A DNA stretch of 64,000 nucleotides, taken from positions 1 through 64,000 of the forward strand of contig NZ_MXAV01000056.1 in assembly GCF_002847505.1 (NCBI RefSeq), in the 5' to 3' direction. How positions within the stretch are numbered: the first letter of the stretch is position 1; every line of letters begins with the position of its first letter. A program made the translations under genes and the position numbers. Below are positions 39,704 to 49,870 of the stretch, in pieces. The notes under the pieces were generated by a model that saw only the letters and a program-made list of their open reading frames with translations, searched no databases and was not told where the DNA came from. The DNA comes from Acidithiobacillus marinus (lineage in GTDB: Bacteria; Pseudomonadota; Gammaproteobacteria; Acidithiobacillales; Acidithiobacillaceae).

Positions 39704-40078
39704 TTAAGCTACGGAATCATGATAGGGACCATATTTTTCACCGCTCGGCTTTGACGGTAAAATTTCCATGATCAGCAAGGCAATGCCGCCTACATAGGGC
39801 ACCAGTCCGATAAGCAGCCACCATCCTGACAGGCCAATATCATGCAATCTTCTGACCTGGGCACCCAGGGTTGGTAGCAATAATGCCAGATAATAAATAC
39901 CCAAAAGGATGATACCGGTATTTTTCATCTTGAGTAACATGATAATGATGATAATTATACCCAGAGCGACCAAAAAATTCATCAGGGCAAACCACCAGAA
40001 CTCCGCCCGATGCATCCGTCCTTGAAACTGGAAGTAATTATTCTGGATGACATTGAGATACGCATTGACCATCCGCAT
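39704..40078 (-). CDS. DUF805 membrane protein
   Basis: A 124-residue inner-membrane protein with three or four hydrophobic segments (including ALMNFLVALGIIIIIIMLL and LLIGLVPYVGGIALLIM) and the DUF805 hallmarks FQFQGRMHRAEFWWF and VRRLHDIGLSGWW. GGAG lies eight bases before ATG 40078. The family has no established function. It stands between the NfnAB-like gene and the carbonic anhydrase and may be transcribed with the latter. Confidence 0.88.
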   Translation of the reverse strand: MRMVNAYLNVIQNNYFQFQGRMHRAEFWWFALMNFLVALGIIIIIIMLLKMKNTGIILLGIYYLALLLPTLGAQVRRLHDIGLSGWWLLIGLVPYVGGIALLIMEILPSKPSGEKYGPYHDSVA

Positions 40079-40150
40079 GAGACTCTCTCCTGAAATTGTA
40101 GTGGTACCACCATATTCAAAATCAATGCTGGTCTGGAAAAGGGTGCTTCT

Positions 40151-40918
40151 TTAGGCTTTGAGAACCGTTACTTCACCCGTGGCGAGGCTGTAGTAAGCAG
40201 GGACGATTCGAAGAGTACCCTCGGAAATGCTTTTCGCTAGGAGAGGTGAGGATTTCGCCAGCAGTTTTGCTTGAATTCTCGCGTTATCATGGATGGCTGC
40301 ACCAAGATGCTGGCCAGACTCCTGGATTGCTGGACGGATAAATTGATAGAGTGAAGTGATTTGACCGGGCGCATCGAAATCTGTCATTGCCGACTTGACT
40401 GCCCCGCAGTTACTATGACCGATTACCATGATCAACTTGGTGCCAAGGACGGCCACACCATACTCGAGGCTGGCTACCATTTCCGGGGTCGCGATATTGC
40501 CAGCAACGCGGGCAACGAAAACGCGTCCCAATTCCTGATCAAATATGGACTCAATAGGCACTCTGGAGTCTGAGCAGGAAAGGACTGCTGCAAAGGGTGT
40601 TTGTCTGTTGACAGTTTCTTCCAGCAGCACACCGATGGGTGCCTTGCAGGAAACCATTTTCCCGGACCTGAAGCGGCGGTTACCGTCCATCAAAGCGGCC
40701 AGTGCTGCCTCTGGTGTATCAATGTTAACGGGTTCGGGCGATTGGTCTAACACAGGTTTTGCTGTTTCTGCCAGAGCCACACCAGGTAGTGCGACGCCTG
40801 CTGATGCTACAGCCATTGCTTGCAAGAATTGGCGCCGCGAGTTCGTGTCAGATTTTTTTGCTTTTTTTGCAGTTGTGGTGGCTACCAATTCAATCGGTTT
40901 TTTAGATGCATCGTTCAT
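40151..40918 (-). CDS. Tat-exported beta-class carbonic anhydrase
   Basis: A 255-residue enzyme interconverting CO2 and bicarbonate. Zn ligands and active residues are seen in LSCSDSRVP (CxDxR) and GHSNCGAV (HxxC). Unlike most beta-class enzymes it has a twin-arginine leader: SRRQFLQAMA followed by a hydrophobic stretch and an ALA-type cleavage site near residue 50. It should therefore be folded with zinc in the cytoplasm and exported to the periplasm. In an autotroph it could help supply CO2 across the envelope. An alternative is a leader kept as a membrane anchor. Confidence 0.88.
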   Translation of the reverse strand: MNDASKKPIELVATTTAKKAKKSDTNSRRQFLQAMAVASAGVALPGVALAETAKPVLDQSPEPVNIDTPEAALAALMDGNRRFRSGKMVSCKAPIGVLLEETVNRQTPFAAVLSCSDSRVPIESIFDQELGRVFVARVAGNIATPEMVASLEYGVAVLGTKLIMVIGHSNCGAVKSAMTDFDAPGQITSLYQFIRPAIQESGQHLGAAIHDNARIQAKLLAKSSPLLAKSISEGTLRIVPAYYSLATGEVTVLKA

Positions 40919-41041
40919 GATGACTCCTTGGTTTTAAAAGAGATTTTAAGCAGGTTTGGCCTGCCAGCTTTTCATGCGGACTGCGGGTAAACTATTTGTT
41001 TGGCACTTGCCATGCAGGCCAACTTGTTTAGTGCAAATTTC

Positions 41042-41293
41042 TTAATGCTGGTCAGGAAAGAGAATATTCAGCTCCAGAACTTCAAAGTCACCTTTTCTTT
41101 CCATGCTGACCTTGATGTTGTTTTTATCTACTGGAATATATTTGGCAATCACCGTCAGTAATTCTTCTTGCAGGGCGGGCAAAAAATCAGGGCCCCCTTC
41201 CTCTCTTTCATGGGCAAGAATGAGCTTTAAACGGTCTTTGGCCACATTGGCCGTTTTTTTACGGGAACCGAGAATATAATCTAATATGGACAT
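41042..41293 (-). CDS. minE: Cell division topological specificity factor MinE
   Basis: MinE stimulates MinD ATPase and drives Min oscillation so division is placed at midcell. The 83-residue protein begins MSILDYILGSRKKTANVAKDR at ATG 41293 and has the MinD-contact helix RLKLILAHER and the dimer domain with LLTVIAKYIPVDKN. It starts one base after the minD stop. Confidence 0.95.
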   Translation of the reverse strand: MSILDYILGSRKKTANVAKDRLKLILAHEREEGGPDFLPALQEELLTVIAKYIPVDKNNIKVSMERKGDFEVLELNILFPDQH

Positions 41294-41294
41294 A

Positions 41295-42104
41295 TCAGCC
41301 TCCAAACAGTTTCTTGAAAAACCCCACTTTCGGAGCCTGAATAAATCGGAGGGGTTTTTCTTCACCAAGGAAGCGGGCGACCACATCCTTGTAGGCTTCT
41401 GCTACATCGGTATTGCCCATATGGACGGCGGGAATCCCCTGATTGGAGGCTTGTAGTATGACTTCTGATTCTGGAATGACCCCCAGCAGCGGCGTACGTA
41501 ACAATTCCTTGACGTCCTCCAACGAGAGCATTTCTCCCTCTTCCACCCGTTTGGGTGAATAGCGGGTGAGAAGCAAGTGCTCCTTGACCGGCTCTTCGCC
41601 CTGTTCGGCGCGGCGGGAGCGTGCGGCCAGAATTCCAAGGATACGGTCGGAGTCGCGTACGGAAGAAACTTCGGGGTTGGTCACGACAATGGCTTCATCC
41701 GCATGATACAGGGCCATGAGCGCGCCGGATTCAATACCTGCCGGAGAATCGCATACCACATAGTCAAAGTCCTGACGCAGTTCGTCCATGACCTTGGTGA
41801 CGCCTTCCACGGTGAGTGCGTCCTTGTCCCGGGTTTGCGAGGTGGGGAGCACATAGAGGTTTTCGCAGTGCTTGTCTTTGATTAGGGCTTGCTGGAGTTT
41901 GGCTTCACCCTGAATGACATTGATGAGATCGTACACCACCCGGCGCTCACAACCCATGATCAAATCGAGATTACGCAAACCCACATCAAAATCGATGACC
42001 ACGGTTTTAAAGCCGCGCAAGGCCAGACCGCTGGCAAAAGCTGCGCTGGTGGTGGTTTTACCTACCCCACCTTTGCCGGATGTGATGACAATTATTTTGG
42101 CCAC
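41295..42104 (-). CDS. minD: Septum site-determining ATPase MinD
   Basis: Membrane-cycling ATPase that recruits MinC and MinE. The 269-residue protein has the deviant Walker A KGGVGKTT, VVCDSPAGIE (switch/Walker B) and the amphipathic C-terminal tail GFFKKLFGG that binds membrane. It lies between minC (18-base gap) and minE (one-base gap). Confidence 0.96.
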   Translation of the reverse strand: MAKIIVITSGKGGVGKTTTSAAFASGLALRGFKTVVIDFDVGLRNLDLIMGCERRVVYDLINVIQGEAKLQQALIKDKHCENLYVLPTSQTRDKDALTVEGVTKVMDELRQDFDYVVCDSPAGIESGALMALYHADEAIVVTNPEVSSVRDSDRILGILAARSRRAEQGEEPVKEHLLLTRYSPKRVEEGEMLSLEDVKELLRTPLLGVIPESEVILQASNQGIPAVHMGNTDVAEAYKDVVARFLGEEKPLRFIQAPKVGFFKKLFGG

Positions 42105-42122
42105 GTTTGTTTCTCCCGATCA

Positions 42123-42848
42123 TTATGAATTTAAGGGGGTAATATGCAGTTGCTCATCCCGGCTGTAAATCTGTGCGGCTTTTCCCCAGAGGGGATGGTC
42201 GCGTTCCAGGGTCCGGTACAAACCGGCAATGGAGACGAGTTCCGCCTCCAGGGACATACAGAAAATACGGGCATTTTCATCGCCATTAACGCCCGCAAGA
42301 GCGCGGCCCCGGAGCGGTCCATAGACGTGAATATTGCGGTCGGCAATGATTTCCGCACCGGCATTGACCGTCGCCAAACAAACCAGATCGCCGTTGCGGG
42401 CATAATTACGTTGGCCGCTGCGCACGGGATGATCAATCAGCAATCCGCCTCGCACATCGGCTGGCGGAGAGATATTTTGGGCGGGTGCCTCTGCGGGTGA
42501 TGCCTGCGCTTGTCCCCTTAATAGGGGCAAATGCAGTGATAGGGCTAGTGCCTGTTGCGTAGCCGAGGCATTGCGTATGCCTACGGGCAACCATCCTGAT
42601 TCCCGGAGGACGGTGATGATTTCTGTCAGGGCACCAGCTTCGGGAGTGGCGCGAAGGTCCAGCACTAAAGGTGAGGACTGGTGAAAAGCGACTGCTGAAG
42701 GGTGGCGACGATGTTCTTCATCAATGCGTGCCTTCAGCAAGGCGGGATCCTGTTGGTCCAGTTCCAGTACCGAGAGCGTAAATACACCCCCACTTATACG
42801 GAGAGGGGCTGGTGCAGGATGGTCTTGGTCAGGTATTTTGGCTGACAT
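42123..42848 (-). CDS. minC: Septum site-determining protein MinC
   Basis: Inhibitor of FtsZ polymerisation. The 241-residue protein has an N-terminal MinC domain, a Pro/Ala linker (about 115-130) and the C-terminal beta-helix with [24 protein letters not shown]-type turns, GRALAGVNG and [18 protein letters not shown] 42848 is forced, because an in-frame TGA lies two codons upstream. No Shine-Dalgarno is visible: the space is taken by a parS-like 16-mer. It begins minCDE, 30 bases after the fdxA stop. Confidence 0.93.
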   Translation of the reverse strand: MSAKIPDQDHPAPAPLRISGGVFTLSVLELDQQDPALLKARIDEEHRRHPSAVAFHQSSPLVLDLRATPEAGALTEIITVLRESGWLPVGIRNASATQQALALSLHLPLLRGQAQASPAEAPAQNISPPADVRGGLLIDHPVRSGQRNYARNGDLVCLATVNAGAEIIADRNIHVYGPLRGRALAGVNGDENARIFCMSLEAELVSIAGLYRTLERDHPLWGKAAQIYSRDEQLHITPLNS

Positions 42849-42863
42849 GTTTCACGTGAAACA
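42848..42863. promoter_or_regulatory. parS site (ParB-binding centromere sequence), perfect
   Basis: TGTTTCACGTGAAACA is the exact 16-base palindrome recognised by chromosomal ParB/Spo0J. Its first base is also the first base of the minC ATG (minus strand), so the site occupies the place where a minC ribosome site should be. parA and parB are not in the window. Confidence 0.9.
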
Positions 42864-42878
42864 TTTCATGGGGTCTGT

Positions 42879-43205
42879 TTACGCCTCTTTCAGAAGGGGT
42901 CGTTTGTCGGTCTTCCCGTTCCAGGCCTCGGCATCGGGCAGGGCGCTTTTCTTGCGTAAAATAACGGGCCATTTTTTGGTCAGCTCGGCATTGATGGCGG
43001 TGAAATCCCGTTGGTCTTCGGGGACTTCATCTTCGGCAAAAATGGCATCGGCCGGACACTCGGGAATACATGCGGCACAGTCAATACATTCGTCGGGATC
43101 AATGACCAGAAAATTGGGTCCTTCATGAAAACACTCGACGGGACACACTTCGGCACAGTCCGTATATTTGCATTGGATACAGTTTTCGGTGACAACGTAA
43201 GTCAT
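42879..43205 (-). CDS. fdxA: Seven-iron ferredoxin FdxA
   Basis: A 108-residue [3Fe-4S][4Fe-4S] ferredoxin. Cysteines are at [20 protein letters not shown] for the first cluster region and [12 protein letters not shown] for the second, with the long C-terminal extension of FdxA ([10 protein letters not shown]). Its ATG overlaps the topA stop by four bases, so it is translated with topA. It may supply low-potential electrons, for instance to the NfnAB-like protein, but no link is shown. Confidence 0.93.
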   Translation of the reverse strand: MTYVVTENCIQCKYTDCAEVCPVECFHEGPNFLVIDPDECIDCAACIPECPADAIFAEDEVPEDQRDFTAINAELTKKWPVILRKKSALPDAEAWNGKTDKRPLLKEA

Positions 43206-45733
43206 GCGCTGGTTACTTTTTTGCTGGCGCGCTTCCGTGGCGCGGGATTTGCGGATTTGTCCTTTTCGGTGGTGGCTGTCGTCTTTGCCGATTTTCGTGA
43301 GGCCGATTTTTTGGCCCCGGTAGTGGTGCTGGTTTCCTTGGCAGTACTTTTCGCCGCTTTCTTGGGAGCTTTACGTGCTGGTGCTGTTTTTTTTGCGGGC
43401 GTGGCACGTTTTTCCCGGGGCGGCGGGGGGGTGTAATTTGCCAGGAGGTCGGCGATTTCGGCTTCGCTCGCCGTCACCTGAAAATGAAACCCACATTCAG
43501 GCTGTGGGCAGGCAAGTTGTTCGCCCAGCCGCTTGCCACTTTTTTCGATCATGATGGGCCAAGCACAACGCGGGCAGGCTTTGGCAACGGGTGGACCCCA
43601 AACAGCATACGTACATTTAGGATAGGTGTTGCAGGAATAAAACACCTTGCCATAACGGCTGCGTTTTTCCACCAGCTCACCTTCGCCACAGAGAGAGCAA
43701 GCGACACCGGAAGATTTTGGTTGGGTCAGAGGTTCAATATGCTTGCATTCGGGATAACCACTGCATGAAATAAATCGTCCATAGCGTCCTGTCTTGTAAA
43801 CCAGAGGCTTACCACAGTCCGGACAGTCTCGGCCCACCGGCTCGGGAGCTTCACGAGGCCCGTCCACAGGGCGGGTGTAATTACAATCAGGATAACCGGA
43901 ACAGGCCACAAAACGACCATGCCGACCAAGCTTCAGGAAAAGGGGCTTGCCGCATTGGGGACAAGCTTCATCCAGGGCCTCGCTGGTCGCTTCGGCGCGG
44001 CTGACGCTGGCTTTTTCGTCCAGCAAGGCGCGAAAGGGGCCCCAAAATTCGTTGAGCACCGGCTGCCACTGTTTTTCCCCTCGGGAGATGGCATCCAGTT
44101 GGTCTTCCATGCCCGCCGTAAAATTATAATCCACATAGCGTTCAAAGTGGTTGGAGAGAAAACGGCCGACTACCCGACCAAGATCGGTGGGACGAAAACG
44201 GCGCTGCTCGGTTTCCACATATTCGCGATTCTGCAAGGTCTGAATAATACTGGCGTAAGTGGAAGGCCGACCAATGCCATGGGCCTCCAGGGTTTTCACC
44301 AGGGTAGCATCACTGTAGCGCGGCGGCGGCTCGGTAAAATGCTGTTCCGGATCAATGCCATGTACCTGGGGTTGATCGCCTTTTTTCAGGGGTGGTAAAA
44401 GCCGATGGTTATCGTCTTCGTCGTTCTCGTCCTTACCTTCCTGATACACCGCCATGAATCCTGGAAAAGTAACGGTGGAACCATTGGCGCGCAAGGTCCA
44501 GTGGGTGCCGGCATCCATATCCACGGCGACCATGTCCAGACGGGCGGCGGCCATTTGACAGGCCACACTGCGTTTCCAGATCAGGTCATACAGGCGCCAG
44601 AGATCCTTGTCGAGAATGTTTTGCAGTTTGTCGGGGGTGCGGGTGATATCCGTGGGGCGCACGGCTTCATGGGCTTCCTGGGCATTTTTGGTTTTGGTTT
44701 TGTAGCGACGCGGGCTTTCGGGGACAAATTCATCCCCGTACTGATGGCCGATGAATCCGCGAATCTCGGTAATGGCTTCTTCTGAAAGATTGACAGCATC
44801 AGTACGCATGTAACTGATGAGGCCGACGGTTTCGCTGCCGATATTGATGCCTTCATACAATTGCTGGGCTACGCGCATGGTCCGGCTGGCATTGAAACCG
44901 AGCTTGCGCGAGGCTTCCTGCTGCAGGGTGGAAGTGGTAAATGGCGCCGCAGGCTGACGCTGGCGATTTTTACGCTCGACTTCACGCACCTGCAGGGGTT
45001 GCCGCAGGATGTCGGCTTCCATCTCCTGGCGCATGCTTTCGGCCTGCTCCTCCCGGGTGATATCAAACTGTTCGAGTTTTTTCTGCTGCCAGTGGGTCAG
45101 CCGGCCGGCAAAGTCGCTGTCCTGGTGTTGCAGGCGTGCCGCAATGGTCCAGTATTCCTGGCTGACAAACGCTTCAATTTCATCTTCCCGTTCGCAGATC
45201 AAGCGCAGGGCCGCACTTTGTACACGCCCGGCTGAAAGACCGGGACGCACCTTGCGCCACAGCAACGGCGATAAATTGAAGCCCACCAGATAATCCAGGG
45301 CGCGGCGGGCCTGTTGGGCGTTGACCAGGTCCATGGCAATTTCGCGGGGATTGGCGATGGCTTCCTGAACGGCCTTTTTGGTAATTTCGTGGAAAACCAC
45401 GCGCTGCGCCGGCTTTTTACCCAGTTGCTGGCGTTCCCGCAGAAGCTCGACCAGGTGCCAGGAAATCGCCTCACCTTCGCGGTCCGGGTCAGTGGCGAGC
45501 CAGAGCTTGTCGGCTTTGCGCAGTGCCTTGATGATGGCTTCTACATGCCTTTCATTGCGTTCAATGGCTTCGTAGCGCATGGCAAAATCATGTTCGGGAT
45601 CAACAGCCCCTTCTTTGGGGCGCAGATCGCGAACGTGTCCATAGGAAGCCAGCACCTCAAAATCATCCCCCAGATATTTCTGGATGGTTTTGGCTTTGGC
45701 GGGAGATTCAACGATGACGAGTTGATGAGCCAT
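43202..45733 (-). CDS. topA: DNA topoisomerase I
   Basis: Type IA enzyme relaxing negative supercoils. The 843-residue protein has the Toprim start [31 protein letters not shown], the catalytic Tyr in [14 protein letters not shown] and HEAVRPTDI. Four C-terminal zinc-ribbon repeats follow (about 590-760, each with CxxC pairs such as CPQCGKP and CPDCGKP). It ends in a Lys/Ala/Thr-rich tail of about 80 residues resembling histone H1, which may add DNA affinity. It lies in the run LysM-dprA-smg-topA-fdxA. Confidence 0.96.
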   Translation of the reverse strand: MAHQLVIVESPAKAKTIQKYLGDDFEVLASYGHVRDLRPKEGAVDPEHDFAMRYEAIERNERHVEAIIKALRKADKLWLATDPDREGEAISWHLVELLRERQQLGKKPAQRVVFHEITKKAVQEAIANPREIAMDLVNAQQARRALDYLVGFNLSPLLWRKVRPGLSAGRVQSAALRLICEREDEIEAFVSQEYWTIAARLQHQDSDFAGRLTHWQQKKLEQFDITREEQAESMRQEMEADILRQPLQVREVERKNRQRQPAAPFTTSTLQQEASRKLGFNASRTMRVAQQLYEGINIGSETVGLISYMRTDAVNLSEEAITEIRGFIGHQYGDEFVPESPRRYKTKTKNAQEAHEAVRPTDITRTPDKLQNILDKDLWRLYDLIWKRSVACQMAAARLDMVAVDMDAGTHWTLRANGSTVTFPGFMAVYQEGKDENDEDDNHRLLPPLKKGDQPQVHGIDPEQHFTEPPPRYSDATLVKTLEAHGIGRPSTYASIIQTLQNREYVETEQRRFRPTDLGRVVGRFLSNHFERYVDYNFTAGMEDQLDAISRGEKQWQPVLNEFWGPFRALLDEKASVSRAEATSEALDEACPQCGKPLFLKLGRHGRFVACSGYPDCNYTRPVDGPREAPEPVGRDCPDCGKPLVYKTGRYGRFISCSGYPECKHIEPLTQPKSSGVACSLCGEGELVEKRSRYGKVFYSCNTYPKCTYAVWGPPVAKACPRCAWPIMIEKSGKRLGEQLACPQPECGFHFQVTASEAEIADLLANYTPPPPREKRATPAKKTAPARKAPKKAAKSTAKETSTTTGAKKSASRKSAKTTATTEKDKSANPAPRKRASKKVTSA

Positions 45734-45736
45734 AGA

Positions 45737-46174
45737 TCAGTGCAGTATCCGGGTTCCGTCGGTATCCAACAAGGCATCCACCCAATAGGCTTCAGGGCCA
45801 GGATCATTGGCCATGACCATGAAGGCTACCCAGTCGAGGGTTTCCATATCCATATCCTCAAGATCGAGGGCCAGCAAGCGATCAATGATGCGTTCCCGCA
45901 TGGCGCCATTGATCACGCCGAGGCGCTCCCAGTCGTGCAGTTGCCCCCGCGCCGCTACGGAAAGATTCTGCAGTTCATAGGGATGATAGGCGCGCAAGGC
46001 CCGGGGACTGGTGTCGTCCTGCTCTTCCACGGCAAAACCTTCCATCCAGTCGAGGGCGCGTTGAATATCCGCATCGGGAAAACCCACCGCACGCAGATGA
46101 TCTTCGATAACGTCGTCATCCTCGTCGTCGAGATGGTCCAGTAGGTAACTGATAATGTCTATAACGTCTTCCAT
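45737..46174 (-). CDS. smg: Smg protein (DUF494)
   Basis: A 145-residue acidic helical protein starting MEDVIDIISYLLDHL and containing AVGFPDADIQRALDWMEGF, hallmark of the Smg/DUF494 family that lies between dprA and topA in many proteobacteria. Its function is not established. It is three bases upstream of topA and ten downstream of dprA. Confidence 0.93.
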   Translation of the reverse strand: MEDVIDIISYLLDHLDDEDDDVIEDHLRAVGFPDADIQRALDWMEGFAVEEQDDTSPRALRAYHPYELQNLSVAARGQLHDWERLGVINGAMRERIIDRLLALDLEDMDMETLDWVAFMVMANDPGPEAYWVDALLDTDGTRILH

Positions 46175-46184
46175 GCCAGAGCCT

Positions 46185-47282
46185 TCAGGATACCGGAGGG
46201 AGGCGACAGAACCGGCCGCCGGGGCTGGCCGTAAGATAACCTGATATTTCCATTTCCAAGAGGATGGCCGAAAGCTCGCCCAGCGTCAATCCACATCGCG
46301 TGGCAATTTCTTCGGCGCTCAGCGGATCAAAGTCCATAGCGGCCCAAACCCGGGCCTGGCGGGGGTCTTCAGGTGTCCAGTTATCCGGAGCTGCAACGGG
46401 CCGCGCCTGACGTAAGGCTCCATAAAGCGGACCCAGCTCGCTGAGCACGTCCTCAGCACTTTCCACCAGTTTGGCGCCTTCGCGAATCAGACGATGGGGG
46501 CCTCTGGATAAAGGAGAATGAATTGAGCCTGGAACTGCAAACACTTCTCGCCCCTGCTCCATGGCCAGTCGGGCGGTTATCAGCGAACCGCTGTTTTCGG
46601 CCGCCTCGACAATGAGTACGCCCAGGCTGAGGCCGCTGATGATGCGATTGCGGCGCGGAAAAAGACCGCTATGGGGACCGGTTTCAGGAGCTTGCTCGCT
46701 GATAATCAGGCCGTGCTCGATGAGGCGATGGGCCAGTTGCAGATTGGCGCGGGGATAAATCAGATCAGCGCCCGTGCCCAGGACTGCTACGGTGCCACTG
46801 GCCAAAGCACCGCGATGGGCTGCCGCATCAATGCCCAGGGCCAGACCGCTGGTAATGCACAGGCCGGATTCTCCCAGACTGCGGGCAAAAGCCTCCGCCG
46901 TGATAGCCCCGCTCGCGCTGGCCGAACGACTGCCGACAATGGCAAGCATGGGCTGTCCCAGACAGGAACGTTGACCACGGATAAACAGGAGTGGTGGTGG
47001 GTCAGGGATTTGTCGCAACAAGGGCGGGTAGTCAGCATCCGTCCAGCGACATAAATCCGTATCTGGACTATTCAGCCAGCGGCAATCGGCAGCCGTGAGC
47101 AAATCTTCAGGTTCCTTTTGCAGGGCCTGAATTTGTTTTGCCGACAAGCTCAGGTCCTGCAACATACTGGCACCCGTTTGAAAACAGGCGGCGGCCGTGG
47201 TGAAACGCGCCAGTAAGGCCTGCTGCCGAAGGGGTCCCAGACCGGATATTCGGCAGAGCGCCAACCAGGCCGCATCAGACAT
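46185..47282 (-). CDS. dprA: DNA processing protein DprA
   Basis: DprA binds incoming single-stranded DNA and loads RecA in transformation. The 365-residue protein has an N-terminal SAM-like part, the Rossmann-like core (AIVGSRSASASG, ITSGLALGIDAAAH, AVLGTGADLIYPRAN, IISEQAPETGP, FPRRNRIISGLS) and a C-terminal winged-helix-like domain. It overlaps the LysM gene by one base. Together with the ComEA-like gene it suggests natural competence. Confidence 0.95.
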   Translation of the reverse strand: MSDAAWLALCRISGLGPLRQQALLARFTTAAACFQTGASMLQDLSLSAKQIQALQKEPEDLLTAADCRWLNSPDTDLCRWTDADYPPLLRQIPDPPPLLFIRGQRSCLGQPMLAIVGSRSASASGAITAEAFARSLGESGLCITSGLALGIDAAAHRGALASGTVAVLGTGADLIYPRANLQLAHRLIEHGLIISEQAPETGPHSGLFPRRNRIISGLSLGVLIVEAAENSGSLITARLAMEQGREVFAVPGSIHSPLSRGPHRLIREGAKLVESAEDVLSELGPLYGALRQARPVAAPDNWTPEDPRQARVWAAMDFDPLSAEEIATRCGLTLGELSAILLEMEISGYLTASPGGRFCRLPPVS

Positions 47283-48349
47283 TATTTTGCTGCAGAAGCA
47301 GTAGTCTGACCGGGACTGTGGATTTCATCCCCCACAGTGATGTCACGACTGGCCGTAGTGATCACCGCATAAGATACGTGCGGGAACAAACGAAAAACCA
47401 TAAGGCTACCGATGGTCTGGGCGGGAAGGGCAAAGGGCTTGCCGGTAACGGCATTGCGCGCTACCGCACCGCCACGCTGGATTTGCAGGATATTACCGAG
47501 CTTGAGTTCATTGTCGCTGCCCTGATCGATGACGACGACCTGACCAACGGTGAGCGCCGGATTACTCTCCAGTTGCGCGATGATGTGTCCTTCTATGGAT
47601 TGTTGCGGTGCGCTCGGAAAATAATGGGGGATAGCGGTTTTAGCCATAGGCACAAGGCGTTCACCCAGATCAATTTCCCGGTGAACTTTGGTGATCTGCA
47701 CCGCCGCGTGGTGGCCGCTTTGGGTGACCGTCACTTCGCCCAGATCTTCCAGAGCAAAACCCAAAGAGCGATGGGTTTTGGCCTGGAATAACTCCGGCCC
47801 CAGAGCGACAATCTGGAAGTGTTTGCCAACAGCGACATTTTTCAATCCGACGGTGTACAGCGTATTGCCGGTCACATAGGTAGGCCTTTGCTTGGCCGCA
47901 GCTGCCAGATAGGGCAGTTTGGCGAAGTCTTTTTTACTGGCGATGACGCCGGGGCTGCCCAGAAAGGGCATGACTTCGCCGGTAGACACCGAAGGTACAG
48001 GTTCTGACGTCATCTGCGGGCGCAGTTCCACAAAATGGGAGCCGCTGCTGAAGGGTGATTCGAGGCTGAGCTCAGGCTCACCATTGGCGCCATAGCGCAG
48101 CACAATCCGATCGCCAGGGTAAATCAGGTTGGGATTTTTGATGTAGGGATTCTTGTGCCATATCTGCGGCCACTGCCAGGGGTGTACCAGAAAATGACCA
48201 GCGATGCCCCATAGGGTATCACCGGGCTTGACGGTATAAGTTTGCTGGGTACGCAGTTGTATGCTGGCAGGTGCTGCCTGGGCTATGACCGGGGTCAGGG
48301 CGCTTATACCGAGGCTGAAAACAAGGGTGCGCCATCTATGTTTGTGCAT
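47282..48349 (-). CDS. LysM-domain exported protein
   Basis: A 355-residue protein with a signal peptide ([18 protein letters not shown]) and one LysM domain near the N terminus ([17 protein letters not shown], then IYPGDRIVL), which binds peptidoglycan. The remaining 260 residues look beta-rich and carry a YPG-like repeat-free region of unknown fold. This LysM protein next to dprA is common in beta and gamma proteobacteria. ATG 48349 has GGAG eight bases upstream and is preferred over the ATG at 48376. It is divergent from def. Confidence 0.87.
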   Translation of the reverse strand: MHKHRWRTLVFSLGISALTPVIAQAAPASIQLRTQQTYTVKPGDTLWGIAGHFLVHPWQWPQIWHKNPYIKNPNLIYPGDRIVLRYGANGEPELSLESPFSSGSHFVELRPQMTSEPVPSVSTGEVMPFLGSPGVIASKKDFAKLPYLAAAAKQRPTYVTGNTLYTVGLKNVAVGKHFQIVALGPELFQAKTHRSLGFALEDLGEVTVTQSGHHAAVQITKVHREIDLGERLVPMAKTAIPHYFPSAPQQSIEGHIIAQLESNPALTVGQVVVIDQGSDNELKLGNILQIQRGGAVARNAVTGKPFALPAQTIGSLMVFRLFPHVSYAVITTASRDITVGDEIHSPGQTTASAAK

Positions 48350-48438
48350 GTAATGATCTCCACTGGACTTCCGCAAGGGATAGTATTAGTCCAAGATACG
48401 TTTTTTGCCGGAAAGTCCTGACATCAATTGGTGGTAAT

Positions 48439-48942
48439 ATGTCCCTTCTGAAAATACTCGAATTTCCCGATACCCGCCTCAAGGACATGGCGCAGCCCAT
48501 CGTCCGGGTGGATAAACAGGTCCAGCAACTCGCCGATGACATGGCGGAAACCATGTACGACGCCCCGGGTATCGGTCTCGCCGCCCCCCAGGTGGCGGCC
48601 GGACAACGACTGATTGTCGTGGATGTCTCGGAAAATCGCAATGATCTGATGGTACTGGTAAATCCAGAAATTATCGCCCGCAGTGGTGAAGAAGAAATGA
48701 AAGAGGGTTGCCTGTCGGTCCCGGGGGTACTGGAAACGGTCCGGCGTGCGGAAAAAATCACCCTGCGGGCTTTGACAGTGCAAGGAAAAACCATTGAACT
48801 GGAGGCGGATGGCTTGCTGGCTGTGTGCATACAGCATGAGATTGATCATCTGAACGGCACCCTGTTCGTGGATCATCTCTCACGTCTTAAACAGAATCTG
48901 ATCCGCCGCAAGGCGGAAAAGCGAGCGCGGCAAAGTGAGTAA
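48439..48942 (+). CDS. def: Peptide deformylase
   Basis: Removes formyl from nascent proteins. The 167-residue metalloenzyme has all three motifs: [18 protein letters not shown] with its metal-binding Cys, and [14 protein letters not shown] with both His ligands. It starts the def-fmt-rsmB operon, overlapping fmt by eight bases. Confidence 0.96.
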   Translation: MSLLKILEFPDTRLKDMAQPIVRVDKQVQQLADDMAETMYDAPGIGLAAPQVAAGQRLIVVDVSENRNDLMVLVNPEIIARSGEEEMKEGCLSVPGVLETVRRAEKITLRALTVQGKTIELEADGLLAVCIQHEIDHLNGTLFVDHLSRLKQNLIRRKAEKRARQSE

Positions 48943-49870
48943 GCGCCTGGTATTTGCGGGGACTCCGGCATTCGCCCGTATGATCCTGGAGGAATTGCTG
49001 GCCGGACCGGAAACCCTGGTGGGGGTGTTCACCCAGCCAGATCGTCCCGCCGGGCGTGGCCGTCATTTGCAGGAAAGTCCGGTCAAGCAGCTGGCCCGGG
49101 AGGCCGGTATCCCGGTATTCCAGCCGGAGTCCTGCAAAACTCCGGAATCTCTGGAACTGCTGCGCAGCTTGCAGCCGGATCTTTTGATTGTGGTGGCCTA
49201 TGGACAGATTCTGCCCCAGGCCATTCTCGATGTTCCGCGTTTCGGTGCTCTCAATGTCCACGCCAGTATCCTGCCCGCCTGGCGGGGTGCGGCGCCCATC
49301 GCCCGGGCCATTGCCGCCGGAGATACGGAAACTGGCGTGGCCATCATGCAGATGGAGGCCGGACTGGATTCCGGACCGGTGCGGCATGTGCTGACTTGCC
49401 CCATACATCCCGATGACACGGCGACCAGTCTCCATGACCGCTTGGCCGTGCTGGGTAAGACCGCCCTCCGCCAGGCGCTGGATGATCTCTGGGCGGGCCG
49501 TTCCGTGGCGGTCCAGCAGGATGAAAGCCGGATGACTTATGCCCGTAAACTCAAAAAAGAAGAAGCTTTGCTGGACTGGCAGTTGCCCGCCACACAACTA
49601 GATCGGCAAATCCGCGCCTTCAATCCCAGCCCTGTGGCCCACACCCAGTTCCGTGAAAAAAGTCTGCGCGTCTGGCAGGCGCGGCCTCTGGACGAGCCGG
49701 CAGACCTGCCCCCCGGAAGTATTACCGCCATTCACAAGGAGAGCCTCCGGGTAGCCTGCGGGAAAGGGCAGCTCGAATTATTGCTCTTGCAACCGGCGGG
49801 TAAAGGGAAGCTCGCGGCGGGTGATTTTATCCGAGGCTATCATCCCAGCAGGGGAGAATCGTTAGGATGA
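48935..49870 (+). CDS. fmt: Methionyl-tRNA formyltransferase
   Basis: Formylates initiator Met-tRNA. The 311-residue protein has [18 protein letters not shown], the catalytic-region [17 protein letters not shown], and [17 protein letters not shown]. The start is GTG 48935, inside def. Its stop overlaps the rsmB ATG by four bases. Confidence 0.96.
   Translation: MSKRLVFAGTPAFARMILEELLAGPETLVGVFTQPDRPAGRGRHLQESPVKQLAREAGIPVFQPESCKTPESLELLRSLQPDLLIVVAYGQILPQAILDVPRFGALNVHASILPAWRGAAPIARAIAAGDTETGVAIMQMEAGLDSGPVRHVLTCPIHPDDTATSLHDRLAVLGKTALRQALDDLWAGRSVAVQQDESRMTYARKLKKEEALLDWQLPATQLDRQIRAFNPSPVAHTQFREKSLRVWQARPLDEPADLPPGSITAIHKESLRVACGKGQLELLLLQPAGKGKLAAGDFIRGYHPSRGESLG

Noticed and set aside
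40956-41022. Inverted repeat TTGGCCTGC / GCAGGCCAA between minE and the carbonic anhydrase
   Set aside because: The 49-base spacer and lack of a T run make it a poor terminator; it may be chance.
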